From Cognatundibacterium rivi (GTDB lineage: Bacteria; Pseudomonadota; Gammaproteobacteria; Burkholderiales; Burkholderiaceae_D), in the NCBI RefSeq assembly GCF_018139565.1, contig NZ_JAGSPK010000003.1, forward strand, positions 620,001 through 684,000: 64,000 nt of DNA, read 5' to 3'. The position numbers and the translations under genes are program-made. This document shows, piece after piece, positions 29,335-39,251 of this stretch; position 1 is the stretch's first letter; every line of letters begins with the position of its first letter. The notes below the pieces were generated by a model. The model saw only the letters and a program-made list of their open reading frames with translations. It made no database searches and was not told the origin of the DNA.

Positions 29335-29636
29335 AGCTCATATAATTCGGACTGAAGTCGCAGAGCATAAGCCAAAAATGCCGGGAACGCATCATAATAG
29401 ACAGCATCAATATGCTGCTTACCAGCATAAAATAAAAAACCAGCGTTATCGTAGGCCGGATCCGGGTGTACTTAATAACTGCAATACTGAGAGGCTTATA
29501 AGGCTGCTGTCAGAAATGCGCGTCATAATGGCGGACTGGCGACCATTCGTGCCGCCTTCGCTATGCCAATAAACGAGACACACTACATGCATGTGCGCCA
29601 CTGCGCGCATGGAATGAAGAATCATCAGGATACAGA
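29335..29636. other. Intergenic region before the LysR gene
   Basis: About 300 bases between the divergent pduO and LysR genes. It should hold both promoters. I find no convincing -10/-35 pair, no RNA gene and no hairpin terminator. A GTAGGCCGGATCCGG stretch near 29453 recalls enterobacterial REP sequence but has no inverted partner. Confidence 0.4.
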
Positions 29637-30521
29637 ATGGCTACAAGATTACCTCCGGTTCACGCTCTTTCCGCTTTCGAAGCGGCCGCCCGCTTTGGAT
29701 CATTTGCCGTTGCAGCAGAAGAGCTGTGTATTACCCCTTCCGCGCTTTCCCACCGCATACGCTTACTCGAAGAACATTTGTGCGAACGTGTTTTTGTCAG
29801 AGAAGGTCGCAGCGTCACACTGACTGAATTCGGTCGTCGCTATCTTGATGTCGTGCGAAATGTATTGCGCACTTTGTCTGATTTTCCCTTGCCCAACAAA
29901 GCAACGCAAAATCAGATGCGTGTCAAAGTCACTGTGCCGCCAACGTTTGCCCGCTACATGTTCATGCCACGTCTGGCAGAATTCACCAGCAAGCATCCGG
30001 ACATCGAAGTGGAAGTCTATCTGTTTGTTCCCTTATACGATCTCAGCCTGTCGGAAAGTGATGTTGAGGTCAGATTCGGTGCGGGAGAATATCCTAATCT
30101 CGTCACTAAAAAACTGTTTATCGAACCCAGCTTTGCTGTTGCCAGCCCAGCCTATCTGAAGACGATTCCGAAGATCAGCACACCGACCGATTTGCGCCAT
30201 GCATGCCTGCTGCGCTCAGCACTGGAGCCATGGCAGCCGTGGTTTGAAGTGGCGGGATTAGACTGGGCAGAACCAACGCATGGATTACGCGTTGACGATC
30301 TGGGCTTGTTACTTGAAGCGATCAAACATGGTCATGGAGTAGGTTTAACACGTCAGCACTTTGCGCAGGAAATGATCGATAACGGAGAAGTCATACGTTT
30401 ATTTGACACGCAACTGGCAACACCGCCGCACGCCTATCATTTGGTACACGAAGCCCAACCAAGCCTGCGACCCGAAGTAGCATTATTCATTGAATGGATG
30501 CAGTCAGTCTTTAAGGATTAA
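29637..30521 (+). CDS. LysR-family transcriptional regulator, GcvA-like
   Basis: A 294-residue LysR regulator. The N-terminal helix-turn-helix (about 8-65) reads LPPVHALSAFEAAARFGSFAVAAEELCITPSALSHRIRLLEE with the GcvA-like spacing, followed by a periplasmic-binding-protein-like effector domain from about residue 92. Target and effector are unknown; the usual divergent target would be pduO, 300 bases away. Its stop overlaps the convergent GGDEF-EAL stop by 4 bases. Confidence 0.88.
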   Translation: MATRLPPVHALSAFEAAARFGSFAVAAEELCITPSALSHRIRLLEEHLCERVFVREGRSVTLTEFGRRYLDVVRNVLRTLSDFPLPNKATQNQMRVKVTVPPTFARYMFMPRLAEFTSKHPDIEVEVYLFVPLYDLSLSESDVEVRFGAGEYPNLVTKKLFIEPSFAVASPAYLKTIPKISTPTDLRHACLLRSALEPWQPWFEVAGLDWAEPTHGLRVDDLGLLLEAIKHGHGVGLTRQHFAQEMIDNGEVIRLFDTQLATPPHAYHLVHEAQPSLRPEVALFIEWMQSVFKD

Positions 30522-32911
30522 GCACTTGCAGCGCCGACCTGGCGCTGCAACGCTATCCATTGATCCAAAGGCATGGGGTAAGAAAACAAGAAACCCTGCA
30601 TAGAACCGCAACCATTCGCGATCAGAAAATCTGCCTGCTGTCTGGTCTCTACACCTTCGGCAACGACTTTTAAACCAAGATGCGCGGCTATCGATAAAAT
30701 AGAACGGACGATCGCGGTTCCATGTAAATCTTCCGGCGTATCCTGAACGAAGCTTTTATCAATTTTCAGTTCATACAAAGGCAGTTTTTTAAGATACGAA
30801 AAACTTGAATAGCCGGTACCAAAATCATCAATAGAAAACCGGATTCCCAGTGTATTGAATTCCAGAATCCGCCCTACCGTTTCCTGTAAGTTGTCAATCA
30901 GCAGCCCTTCCGTCACTTCAAAAATCAGCCTTGTCGGATCGGCACCAGTTTCTCGCAGAATGCTTTTTACTTTCTCGACAAAGTCCGGCTGCCTGAACTG
31001 CTTGGGGCTGACATTAACGGACAATGCGATCGGCATTCCGACGTCTTTCAACCGATTCAAAGATAGACAGGCTTCGCGCAATAACCAGTCACCTAAACGC
31101 AAAATCAATCCGGAATCTTCGGCAACAGGAATAAACACCGCTGGTGAAATGGGGCCATGTACCGGGTGTGTCCAGCGCATTAACAATTCACCGCCGACGG
31201 GCGTTCCAAGTCGGTTCACCTGCGCCTGTATATGCAAAGACAACTGTTGAGAATCCAAGGCCTCGCCTAACTCCCTCTCCATCGTGAGTCTTTGTTCAAT
31301 CTCGTTTTGCATCCATTTTTCATAAAATGCAATTTGATTTCTTCCGCGCGATTTTGCTCTGTACATCGCAGTATCGGCTTCGCGCAAAAGATCGTCAGCA
31401 GTTTGATTTTCGCGTGGCAACAGGGTCACCCCAATACTGCAACTGGAGTTATATAACAGACCATCGATATCAAAAATCTGCATCATGGTTTGTTGAATCT
31501 TCTCAGTAACCGTCAACGCTGCATGGGTACCGTTAACGAGATCGTCAGAAATATCCACCAATAAAACAACGAACTCATCGCCACCAATGCGGGACACAGT
31601 ATCGACTTCACGCAAGGAGTGCACCAATCGATGAGCGACTTGTTTCAGCAAAGCATCGCCAACAGCATGTCCGCGCGCATCATTGATATATTTAAACTTA
31701 TCAAGATCAATAAATAACACTGCACTGATCAGACCTGTGCGTCTGGCATGGGCGAGCAAAACACCTATTCTGTCCAACAATAAACGGCGATTTGGCAATC
31801 CGGTCAACACATCGAAATATGCTAACCGGTGTATATGTTCTTCAGCCTCTTTCTTTTCATTGATGTCGCGTGCTGTCATGACCCAGTGAGTAAGATTGTC
31901 AGCATCGTTTGTTAAGGGCATCCCATCCACTTCCACCCAGAATTCGCTACCATCCCGCTTATAACAAATCAATTCGACGTGAAAGGCACGCATCTGAGAC
32001 CACGCCGACTGAATCTCTGCCAATTGCTCTGCCTGAGTTCGCTTTCCAGTCATCAAATGAGGAATACGTCCGACAACATCTTCCAGGGTATAGCCGGTCA
32101 TACGTTCAAAAGCATCATTCACGAAAACGATCCGGAGTCGCTCCTCACTCAAACTTTCTGGTAACACGCGGATAATCATAACGACTTCGTTCAGATGAGA
32201 TACCGCAGCAAATATCAGACGTAATTTTTCGTTCACTTTTTTCAAAGCAGACTGTTCCTGCACCAAAGTCTGGCTGCTCATCTGCTGCTGCCGCAATGAT
32301 ATTTCCAGGCGACTCAGCAAAACATTGCAGGAGATGGTCAACACTGCACAGATAAACGAAAAATTAAGTGTAACGACGAGCCAGCGCAGAAACGTATCGG
32401 TATGAAAACTCAACAACTGAATTTCGACGCTTCCCCAATAGCCGCCTAACAATAATGTCAGAGAAGACAGGAGCAAAGAAAAGATCGCCTCACGCAGAGA
32501 ACAGAAAAATGAAGTCATGACCGGAAAGGCCATTAAATAAATTAAGCCTGTCACACCCACTTTTAACAAAAACCAGATCCCCAATACGTAAACGAGTATC
32601 AGGAAACTCCAGACTCTGCGACGAAAACTTAACTTTGGTAAAAATAGTGTCGCACCAACCCAGCAGAGCGCGAGGAAGTCAATAACAACGATGGACCAAA
32701 GACCTTCATTTACTGCCAGCATAATACTGGGAATCGCCGTCACAATTCCCAATATCAGCACACACAACAAGATCACAGACAGGATTTGGAAACGCCACTC
32801 GTGAGTATCGGGAGCTGAATCTTGCGACGCTCGGTACTTATCAAGGAAGAATTGAAAAACAGCCACAGGATCTGTCCTTTTTTCAATCAGGCGGGAGCTT
32901 GTCAGGCTCAT
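30518..32911 (-). CDS. Membrane PAS-GGDEF-EAL protein (c-di-GMP turnover)
   Basis: A 797-residue inner-membrane protein. About six hydrophobic helices occupy residues 45-205, then a coiled stretch, a PAS/PAC domain at about 235-370, a GGDEF domain at about 375-530 and an EAL domain at about 550-790. The cyclase has GGDEF with an inhibitory RxxD site (REVD) five residues before it. The EAL domain has ELLMRW, NVSPKQ, FEVTEG, IDDFGTGYSS, KIDKSF and AEGVET, so the phosphodiesterase residues look present. It may make or degrade c-di-GMP, or one domain may act as sensor. Close to a pilus locus at 7-11 kb, but no direct link is shown. Confidence 0.9.
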   Translation of the reverse strand: MSLTSSRLIEKRTDPVAVFQFFLDKYRASQDSAPDTHEWRFQILSVILLCVLILGIVTAIPSIMLAVNEGLWSIVVIDFLALCWVGATLFLPKLSFRRRVWSFLILVYVLGIWFLLKVGVTGLIYLMAFPVMTSFFCSLREAIFSLLLSSLTLLLGGYWGSVEIQLLSFHTDTFLRWLVVTLNFSFICAVLTISCNVLLSRLEISLRQQQMSSQTLVQEQSALKKVNEKLRLIFAAVSHLNEVVMIIRVLPESLSEERLRIVFVNDAFERMTGYTLEDVVGRIPHLMTGKRTQAEQLAEIQSAWSQMRAFHVELICYKRDGSEFWVEVDGMPLTNDADNLTHWVMTARDINEKKEAEEHIHRLAYFDVLTGLPNRRLLLDRIGVLLAHARRTGLISAVLFIDLDKFKYINDARGHAVGDALLKQVAHRLVHSLREVDTVSRIGGDEFVVLLVDISDDLVNGTHAALTVTEKIQQTMMQIFDIDGLLYNSSCSIGVTLLPRENQTADDLLREADTAMYRAKSRGRNQIAFYEKWMQNEIEQRLTMERELGEALDSQQLSLHIQAQVNRLGTPVGGELLMRWTHPVHGPISPAVFIPVAEDSGLILRLGDWLLREACLSLNRLKDVGMPIALSVNVSPKQFRQPDFVEKVKSILRETGADPTRLIFEVTEGLLIDNLQETVGRILEFNTLGIRFSIDDFGTGYSSFSYLKKLPLYELKIDKSFVQDTPEDLHGTAIVRSILSIAAHLGLKVVAEGVETRQQADFLIANGCGSMQGFLFSYPMPLDQWIALQRQVGAASA

Positions 32912-33050
32912 GCTAGGCCATCATCAGTCATCTCAGATTGCAAATGACCTGCTTCAGATAATCTTATACCAACGAGAAAAATTGTGAAAAAAATATATTT
33001 TTCTGTCGAACAACAATTTCTTGGACAGCACCAACGCCCGTTACGCAACT

Positions 33051-33073
33051 AAAAAGCTTGGGCATCCCTAAGC
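33051..33073 (-). terminator. Terminator after the aldo/keto reductase gene
   Basis: On the minus strand GCTTAGGG / CCCAAGC with an ATG loop and one mismatch, followed by TTTTT. It lies directly after the stop codon. Confidence 0.5.
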
Positions 33074-33994
33074 CTAGTCGACGTTTTTACCTGCGGCAGC
33101 ACACCAAAGCGTAAACCATTGCTCGCGGGTTAATCGCTGTGTGCATGCAAACACCGCTTCGCGCAATGCCGATATACGCCCCGACCCGGTCAATACCATC
33201 GGCGTTGAAGGATGCTGTAAAACCCAGGCAATCGCAACCGTTGCCAACGGCGCTTGAAGTTCCGCAGCCACTTGTTGCAAAGCCACACGGACACGCTGTA
33301 CATCCGCATCCGCAGCGGCTCCGGAGAATAAATCACCGCCGCCCAATGCCGACCAGATCATTGGCGCGATGCGCAACCGCTGGCATAAATCCAGCGTACC
33401 GTCATGCAAAGGCGGCAGATGCAGCAGTGAAAGTTCGACCTGATTTGTGACCAATGGAAAACGTGATGCCAGTAAATCAAATTGCGACGGCGTAAAATTT
33501 GACACCCCGAAATGTGCGACCTTGCCACTGTGCTGTAAATGCTGAAATGCTTCAGCCATTTCATCGGCATCCATCAAAGGATCAGGCCGGTGGATCAAGA
33601 GCAGATCCAGACGATCAATCTGCATTGCCCGCAAAGAATTTTCAGCAGAAGCAATGATGTGCTGGCGACTGGTATCGTAGTGCTGAATATGATGTTCAGG
33701 ACGATGCTGCGACACCAGTTTAATACCGCACTTACTCACAAACTGAAATTCTTTTTTTAATTCAGGCGCTATATGCAACGCCTCACCGAGCATACGTTCA
33801 CTCTGGTAATCGCCGTAAATATCTGCCTGATCTATGGTCGTAATACCGAGTTCCAGCGCCTCTCGCAAAAAACTGACCCGTTCTTGCGGTGTTTTTTGCC
33901 AACTCGCCAGTCGCCACAGACCAAGAACGATACGGGAAAATTCCGGACCACCGGGCGCAATCTGAATACGTGGGGAAATCAATGGCGCATTCAT
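33074..33994 (-). CDS. Aldo/keto reductase, YdhF-like
   Basis: NADPH-dependent TIM-barrel oxidoreductase of 306 residues. The family residues are visible: TTIDQADIYGDYQSE (Asp and Tyr), VSKCGIK (Lys) and LLLIHRPDPL (His). The pattern resembles the YdhF/AKR group. The ATG at 33992-33994 overlaps the stop of the DsbA-like gene (ATGA), so the two are coupled; the longer open frame upstream is the neighbour read in another frame. Substrate unknown. Confidence 0.85.
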   Translation of the reverse strand: MNAPLISPRIQIAPGGPEFSRIVLGLWRLASWQKTPQERVSFLREALELGITTIDQADIYGDYQSERMLGEALHIAPELKKEFQFVSKCGIKLVSQHRPEHHIQHYDTSRQHIIASAENSLRAMQIDRLDLLLIHRPDPLMDADEMAEAFQHLQHSGKVAHFGVSNFTPSQFDLLASRFPLVTNQVELSLLHLPPLHDGTLDLCQRLRIAPMIWSALGGGDLFSGAAADADVQRVRVALQQVAAELQAPLATVAIAWVLQHPSTPMVLTGSGRISALREAVFACTQRLTREQWFTLWCAAAGKNVD

Positions 33995-34641
33995 TTTTTT
34001 TGTATATCCTGAATTGCGGCAACTAATGCTGCCGTTTTGGTGAAGCCGGATGCAATCATGTGCAAGGCATTGTCGTGAACCAAGAGCAATGCAGGGAAAC
34101 CACGTATTCCCCAGCGCTGGCATTGCTCAAATTCCTGTCGCGTGTCCGCCATGCACATCGGCGAGACCAGTGTTTCATAAAAACTGGACGCATCAAAACT
34201 CTCTGCACCGTCGATCTCATTCAGCGCATGCACCGCAATATCCGACAGAATATGCAAATCGGTCACGTCTTTGCCTTCCGCATAAAACGCATGTTGAATC
34301 GCGCGAAAGACCGATAACAACTGGACTGACGCAAGGTGATCCGCCAGCATTTTGCTTGCCACGACTGCGCGACATGCTGGCTCGGTGTCGTATTTAAAAC
34401 CCTCTTGCGTCATTCCTGTCGCAGCAAACGGCAGACCAGTGGCTTCGGCGACATGCGTCCAGTGGCCGCGTATGGTTTGTCGTTGCTCCTCGCCCATGAT
34501 TTCCTGGTTATAGGCGCGCAAACCACCAACGATAATATCCAGACTCGCCTCCGGCATCAGTTCCAGCAAGGCTTGCAGCTCAGGGCCAAAGCCATAGCAC
34601 CAGGAACACATAGGGTCAGCAACGTAAATCAGTTGAGTCAT
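33991..34641 (-). CDS. DsbA-family protein (cytoplasmic thioredoxin-fold, CSWC)
   Basis: A 216-residue protein starting MTQLIYVADPMCSWCYGFGPEL. The CSWC redox motif directly follows the first strand and there is no signal peptide, so this is a cytoplasmic DsbA-like or FrnE-like oxidoreductase, not the periplasmic disulfide donor. A cis-proline is present in GIRGFPALLLV near residue 180. Overlap with the aldo/keto reductase start suggests a shared role in redox or detoxification, which is inference. anmK lies 53 bases upstream. Confidence 0.82.
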   Translation of the reverse strand: MTQLIYVADPMCSWCYGFGPELQALLELMPEASLDIIVGGLRAYNQEIMGEEQRQTIRGHWTHVAEATGLPFAATGMTQEGFKYDTEPACRAVVASKMLADHLASVQLLSVFRAIQHAFYAEGKDVTDLHILSDIAVHALNEIDGAESFDASSFYETLVSPMCMADTRQEFEQCQRWGIRGFPALLLVHDNALHMIASGFTKTAALVAAIQDIQKK

Positions 34642-34694
34642 ACGATATTTCTTTTCGTAGCAAGAAAAATTAAACAGGCCGGAGTATATGCAAT

Positions 34695-35816
34695 TTATGC
34701 GGGATACAGCGCACCAAGAATACGCGGTCCTTTGGCACCGGTGACTGCCGGCAGATTGCCAGGGCGACGCAGACAGAATTGTTGTGCCAGCCAGGCGAAC
34801 GCCATCGCTTCTACTTGCTCCGGTGCGACACCGAGCGCATCCGTGCTGCACACCAGTGCGGATGATCCGGCCTCAAATAAAAACGTCTGCAACATCAGCA
34901 TCAGTCGGCGATTGTATGCACCGCCGCCGCAGACATAGACGGCTTTTACCTGCTGCCCGCCATGCCTGCAAATCGCGTGTGCCAGACTCATCGCGGTATA
35001 GGCACACAATGTTGTCTGAACATCGACCGCAGCCACAGTTTCAAATCCCTGCAATTGCCGCTGCAACCAGGCGGGATGAAACAGATCACGTCCGGTGCTC
35101 TTGGGCGGAGTCAAATGCAAATAAGGCTCGGCCATGAGTTTCTCAAGTAAGGCTGAATTCACAGTCCCTTGCGATGCCCACGCACCATCGGCATCATAGT
35201 TTTTCCCTTGATGCTGATGTATCCAATAGTCCATCAGCACATTACCCGGCCCGGTATCAAAGCCAGTCGTGCTGCCATCCGCGCCAAGAATACTGATGTT
35301 GCTGATGCCGCCGATATTGGCGACGACTCTGCATTCATTGTCGGCGGCAAATACGGCGCGATGAAATGCCGGCACCAAGGGGGCGCCTTGTCCGCCTGCA
35401 GCAATATCGCGGCTGCGAAAATCAGCAATCACATCAATGCCAGTTAATTCGGCCAGCAAGGAAGGATTATTCGTCTGGCGGGTATAGCCCAGCTCAGGCC
35501 GATGCCGTATCGTTTGCCCATGCACACCGATTGCCCGGACATCCTGCAGAGGATATTGCTCAGATAAAAGTTGGATGCACTTGGCATAAGCTTGTGCCAG
35601 CGCATTAGCCAGCATTGCCTCCTGATGCAGCTCATCATTGCTAGTACCCTGCAACATCATTGCCTGCTGTCGTATCTGTGTTGAAAACGGAAGGTAAGCA
35701 CTGGCAAGTAACTCTACCGGCGTTCCCGGTGTTTCAGGCAAGCGCACGAGCACCCCATCCACACCATCAAGGCTGGTGCCAGACATCAAACCAATATACA
35801 AAGAAGTATTCTGCAT
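34695..35816 (-). CDS. anmK: Anhydro-N-acetylmuramic acid kinase
   Basis: Phosphorylates and opens 1,6-anhydro-MurNAc during recycling of the cell wall. The 373-residue protein begins with the GLMSGTSLDGVDGV phosphate-binding loop and contains RDIAAGGQGAPLVPAFH, NIGGISN and GFDTGPGN. The ATG at 35814-35816 is preferred; a GTG 6 bases upstream is in frame. It is next to two peptidoglycan-active genes (an M23 peptidase upstream), matching the role. Confidence 0.95.
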   Translation of the reverse strand: MQNTSLYIGLMSGTSLDGVDGVLVRLPETPGTPVELLASAYLPFSTQIRQQAMMLQGTSNDELHQEAMLANALAQAYAKCIQLLSEQYPLQDVRAIGVHGQTIRHRPELGYTRQTNNPSLLAELTGIDVIADFRSRDIAAGGQGAPLVPAFHRAVFAADNECRVVANIGGISNISILGADGSTTGFDTGPGNVLMDYWIHQHQGKNYDADGAWASQGTVNSALLEKLMAEPYLHLTPPKSTGRDLFHPAWLQRQLQGFETVAAVDVQTTLCAYTAMSLAHAICRHGGQQVKAVYVCGGGAYNRRLMLMLQTFLFEAGSSALVCSTDALGVAPEQVEAMAFAWLAQQFCLRRPGNLPAVTGAKGPRILGALYPA

Positions 35817-35835
35817 ATTCACATCACTAAAATGA

Positions 35836-35860
35836 AAAAGGCCGAACGTAATGTTCGGCC
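35836..35860 (-). terminator. Terminator after the M23 peptidase gene
   Basis: Stem GGCCGAAC / GTTCGGCC with a 5-base loop; on the minus strand it is followed by a T-rich tract. It lies between the M23 gene and anmK. Confidence 0.8.
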
Positions 35861-35878
35861 TGTATTAAGCTTATCGCT

Positions 35879-37249
35879 TTAACGGGATGCCAGCTTCATC
35901 GTTTCCGCTAAACGTTCAGGACGCAGCAAATTGAAGCGGTGGTGCATTTCAGAAGCAACTGCTTTGAAGCGCGGCATATCGTTTCCAGCCAATGGCGGAG
36001 CCTCTGGCAAACTGATGCCCATAGGATCGCGTGCTTCATTATTCACACGGAACTCATAATGCAGATGGGGGCCGGTTGCCCAGCCAGTTGAGCCGACGTA
36101 ACCAATGACTTCGCCCTGACTAACGCGGCTGCCTTTATGTATCCCCGCCGCGAAACGGCTCATGTGCGCATAAGCCGTACTGTAATTGGAATGATGTTTC
36201 ACCACCACCAGATTACCGTAACCATTGCTTGGCCCGACAGAATCCACAATGCCATCAGCGGTCGCACGAATCGGTGTTCCTGTTACAGCGGCAAAATCGA
36301 CACCTTTATGCGCTTTCCACTGGCCTGAAATCGGGTGTACGCGCATCGAGAATCCCGAAGAGATACGGGTAAATTCCAATGGCGATTTGAGGAAAGATTT
36401 TTTGAGAGACTTACCGTCGAAAGTGTAATACCCCCCCTGACCGCCGGCTTCATCAAACCATACCGATTGGTAAGTTTTTCCGGCGTTGGTGAATTCACCT
36501 GCAAGTACCCGGCCGGTTTTCACCAGTTGGCCGTTTTGCCAGAAACTTTCATAAACCACGTTAAACTGATCTCCGCGTTGCAACTTACGAAAATCAATAT
36601 TGGTTTCAAACATGCTGACAATCTGCGACGCCACATTATCAGCAATGTTCGCCTCATCCGTCGCGGCAAACAGCGAGGAAACGATATTGCCGGAAGTCAT
36701 TTCAACGCGACGTTCCAGTGCAGCAGGCGCGTCGGTTGCGACGAAATGTCCGGAAGCATCGCGTTTGACTTCGATATTCCGGGCAGGCTTATCTGTACCG
36801 TCCACCACTGTCGTCTGCAACCATTCCAACTCGCCGTCTTCATTGGTTTTGACGCGGACGGACTTGTCGGTACGCAACTGTAATAAGCTGCGCGCCACAT
36901 TGTCAGTTTTAATGAAAGTATTCGCGTCGGCGTCATCCACGCCCAGTCGCAGCAATAAGCCACTCAGCGTGTCGCCACGACGGACGATCTCTTCACGAAC
37001 ATACTGCTGATCAGCATTGGCCAATGCCGCAACTTGTTCATCGAGGCTGGGCAAAGGTAATTCTTTGGTAATTTTTTTAACCGGCAAATCTGCCGCATCC
37101 GGTGCCAGAGGTGCAACGGCCGTCGCACCTACAGCGCAGACGGCAAAGAATAAAGCAGTGACGGAAACAATACGGGAAACGCGGGTGGAACCTAACAACA
37201 GTCTGGAGCTGCCGGTAGCCACACGAAGTAATTTATCTGATGGTCGCAT
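35879..37249 (-). CDS. M23 family peptidase, MepM-like
   Basis: A 456-residue cell-wall endopeptidase candidate. It has an N-terminal signal anchor at about 27-48, a LysM/OapA-like segment around VRRGDTLSGLLLRLGV at about 88-103, a middle domain, and the C-terminal M23 domain at about 295-400 with zinc ligands in HKGVDFAAVTG and HLHYEFRV. The layout matches E. coli MepM, which cuts crosslinks to allow wall growth. It is divergent from tyrS and upstream of anmK, an arrangement seen in other Burkholderiales. Confidence 0.88.
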   Translation of the reverse strand: MRPSDKLLRVATGSSRLLLGSTRVSRIVSVTALFFAVCAVGATAVAPLAPDAADLPVKKITKELPLPSLDEQVAALANADQQYVREEIVRRGDTLSGLLLRLGVDDADANTFIKTDNVARSLLQLRTDKSVRVKTNEDGELEWLQTTVVDGTDKPARNIEVKRDASGHFVATDAPAALERRVEMTSGNIVSSLFAATDEANIADNVASQIVSMFETNIDFRKLQRGDQFNVVYESFWQNGQLVKTGRVLAGEFTNAGKTYQSVWFDEAGGQGGYYTFDGKSLKKSFLKSPLEFTRISSGFSMRVHPISGQWKAHKGVDFAAVTGTPIRATADGIVDSVGPSNGYGNLVVVKHHSNYSTAYAHMSRFAAGIHKGSRVSQGEVIGYVGSTGWATGPHLHYEFRVNNEARDPMGISLPEAPPLAGNDMPRFKAVASEMHHRFNLLRPERLAETMKLASR

Positions 37250-37487
37250 GCAATAAGTTAAAATTGACTGTTTTTATCGAAAATTCGGGGGTCGCTGCAG
37301 CAATCATATTCTAAGCAAAACATGCTCGAAGAATATGATCGGCGACAAACCAAGGCTGGATTATAAAGCAAGAAAACTTGATCCCAGCAAAATTAAACTG
37401 ACGCCCAGAATCTGGCAAAACGCTGATTATTGATTCAGAATGAGAACCCTGACCAGCGATGTTACAAAAAATCTCGTTTAAATACAT

Positions 37488-38756
37488 ATGACTTCTGCAC
37501 AAAATTCCAACTCCAGTTCCAGCCTGATTACGCCAGCCAAAGCCTTACCACTCTCCGATGCAGTGCAACACGCTCTCGCTGTCACCAAACGCGGTGTTGA
37601 CGAATTGCTCATCGAAAGCGAATTTGCGCAAAAACTCGCCCGCAGTGAACAGACTGGCAAACCTTTACGTATCAAACTGGGGCTGGATCCGACTGCACCA
37701 GATTTGCACCTTGGGCATACCGTTGTTCTGAACAAGTTACGACAACTGCAAGATTTAGGCCATCAGGTTATCTTTCTGATTGGCGACTTCACGTCGATGA
37801 TCGGCGACCCTTCCGGACGTAATATCACCCGCCCACCGCTGACGCGTGAACAGATCGAAGAAAACGCTAAAACTTACTTCAAACAAGCGAGTCTGGTACT
37901 GAATCCGGCAAAAACTGAAATCCGTTACAACTCAGAATGGTGCGATCCGTTGGGTGCACGCGGGATGATTCAGTTGTCATCCAAATATACCGTGGCCCGC
38001 ATGATGGAGCGCGATGACTTCACCAAACGTTTCAAAGCAGGTACGCCGATTTCGGTGCACGAGTTTCTGTATCCGCTGATGCAAGGCTATGATTCCGTCG
38101 CATTACATGCCGACCTCGAACTTGGTGGCACAGATCAGAAATTCAATTTACTGGTCGGCCGCGAACTGCAAAAAGATTACGGACAAGAGCAACAATGTAT
38201 TCTGACCATGCCGCTGCTGGAAGGTCTGGACGGCGTTGAAAAAATGTCGAAATCGAAAAATAACTATATCGCCATCACAGAACCCGCAAATAACATGTTC
38301 GCCAAGATCATGAGTATTTCCGACGAGATGATGTGGAAGTATTACGACCTGCTTTCGTTCTGCTCTATTGAGCAAATTGCGGCTCATAAAAAAGCCGTGG
38401 CTGACGGCCAGAATCCACGCGATATCAAGGTTGCCCTGGCACAGGAAATCGTCGCCCGCTTCCATAATAAACAAGCTGGCGAAGATGCGCTGTCCGATTT
38501 CGTTAACCGCTCGAAAGGTGGCATACCGGACGACGTGCCGGAAGTCAGCCTGAGCGGTGCGCCAGTCGGTATCGCGCAGTTATTGAAACAGGCGAACTTG
38601 TGCGCATCGACCTCGGAAGCCCTGCGTATGGTCGAACAAGGTGGCGTGCGTATTGACGGCACCGTTCTCAGTGACAAAGGCTTGAAAGTGGAAGCCGGGA
38701 TATTTGTATTGCAAGTCGGCAAACGTAAATTTGCCCGCGTAACTTTGTCAGCATGA
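37488..38756 (+). CDS. tyrS: Tyrosyl-tRNA synthetase
   Basis: Charges tRNA-Tyr. The 422-residue class I enzyme has the HIGH-type motif HLGH ([14 protein letters not shown]) near residue 77, the KMSKS loop ([10 protein letters not shown]) near residue 255, and a C-terminal S4 RNA-binding domain from about residue 355. The start ATG at 37488 gives a serine-rich leader typical of the Betaproteobacteria. Its stop overlaps the dtd start (ATGA). Confidence 0.96.
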   Translation: MTSAQNSNSSSSLITPAKALPLSDAVQHALAVTKRGVDELLIESEFAQKLARSEQTGKPLRIKLGLDPTAPDLHLGHTVVLNKLRQLQDLGHQVIFLIGDFTSMIGDPSGRNITRPPLTREQIEENAKTYFKQASLVLNPAKTEIRYNSEWCDPLGARGMIQLSSKYTVARMMERDDFTKRFKAGTPISVHEFLYPLMQGYDSVALHADLELGGTDQKFNLLVGRELQKDYGQEQQCILTMPLLEGLDGVEKMSKSKNNYIAITEPANNMFAKIMSISDEMMWKYYDLLSFCSIEQIAAHKKAVADGQNPRDIKVALAQEIVARFHNKQAGEDALSDFVNRSKGGIPDDVPEVSLSGAPVGIAQLLKQANLCASTSEALRMVEQGGVRIDGTVLSDKGLKVEAGIFVLQVGKRKFARVTLSA

Positions 38757-39202
38757 TCGCACTATTGCAACGCGTCAGCCATGCCAGTGTCGTCGTCGAT
38801 GGTGAAACCACCGGCACGATCGGCGCAGGCTTAATGGTACTGGTCTGTGCAGAACGCGGCGACACTGAAACTGAAGCAGACGCCTTACTCAATAAGCTGC
38901 TGAGCTACCGCGTGTTCAGTGATGATGCAGGAAAAATGAACCTCAGCATCACTGATACGCAGGGTGGCTTATTGCTGGTACCGCAATTCACGCTGGCGGC
39001 CAATACCAACGCGGGCACCCGCCCTTCGTTCACGCCAGCAGCTCCGCCGGATGTCGCGCGCCAATTGTTCGACTATTTTGTCCGGCAAGCACAACACAAA
39101 CACAGCACAGTCGAAACTGGCCGTTTTGGCGCCGACATGAAAGTGTCACTGACCAATGATGGCCCGGTCACATTTTGGCTGGAAACAAAAAAGTCGGCGT
39201 AA
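38753..39202 (+). CDS. dtd: D-aminoacyl-tRNA deacylase
   Basis: Cleaves D-amino acids mischarged on tRNA, such as D-Tyr-tRNA, and glycine from tRNA-Ala. The 149-residue protein begins [13 protein letters not shown] and has the two family motifs: VPQFTLAA (usually SQFTL) near residue 77 and [10 protein letters not shown] near the C-terminus. It overlaps tyrS by 4 bases, a sensible pairing since tyrosine is a common D-substrate. Confidence 0.94.
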   Translation: MIALLQRVSHASVVVDGETTGTIGAGLMVLVCAERGDTETEADALLNKLLSYRVFSDDAGKMNLSITDTQGGLLLVPQFTLAANTNAGTRPSFTPAAPPDVARQLFDYFVRQAQHKHSTVETGRFGADMKVSLTNDGPVTFWLETKKSA

Positions 39203-39251
39203 CGATGTCTCTGTCGTGGCATCCACATGCCTGTAACTATCTACAAATCTG

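Noticed and set aside
29450-29475. GTAGGCCGGATCCGG resembling enterobacterial REP sequence
   Set aside because: No inverted partner or second copy was seen; likely chance.
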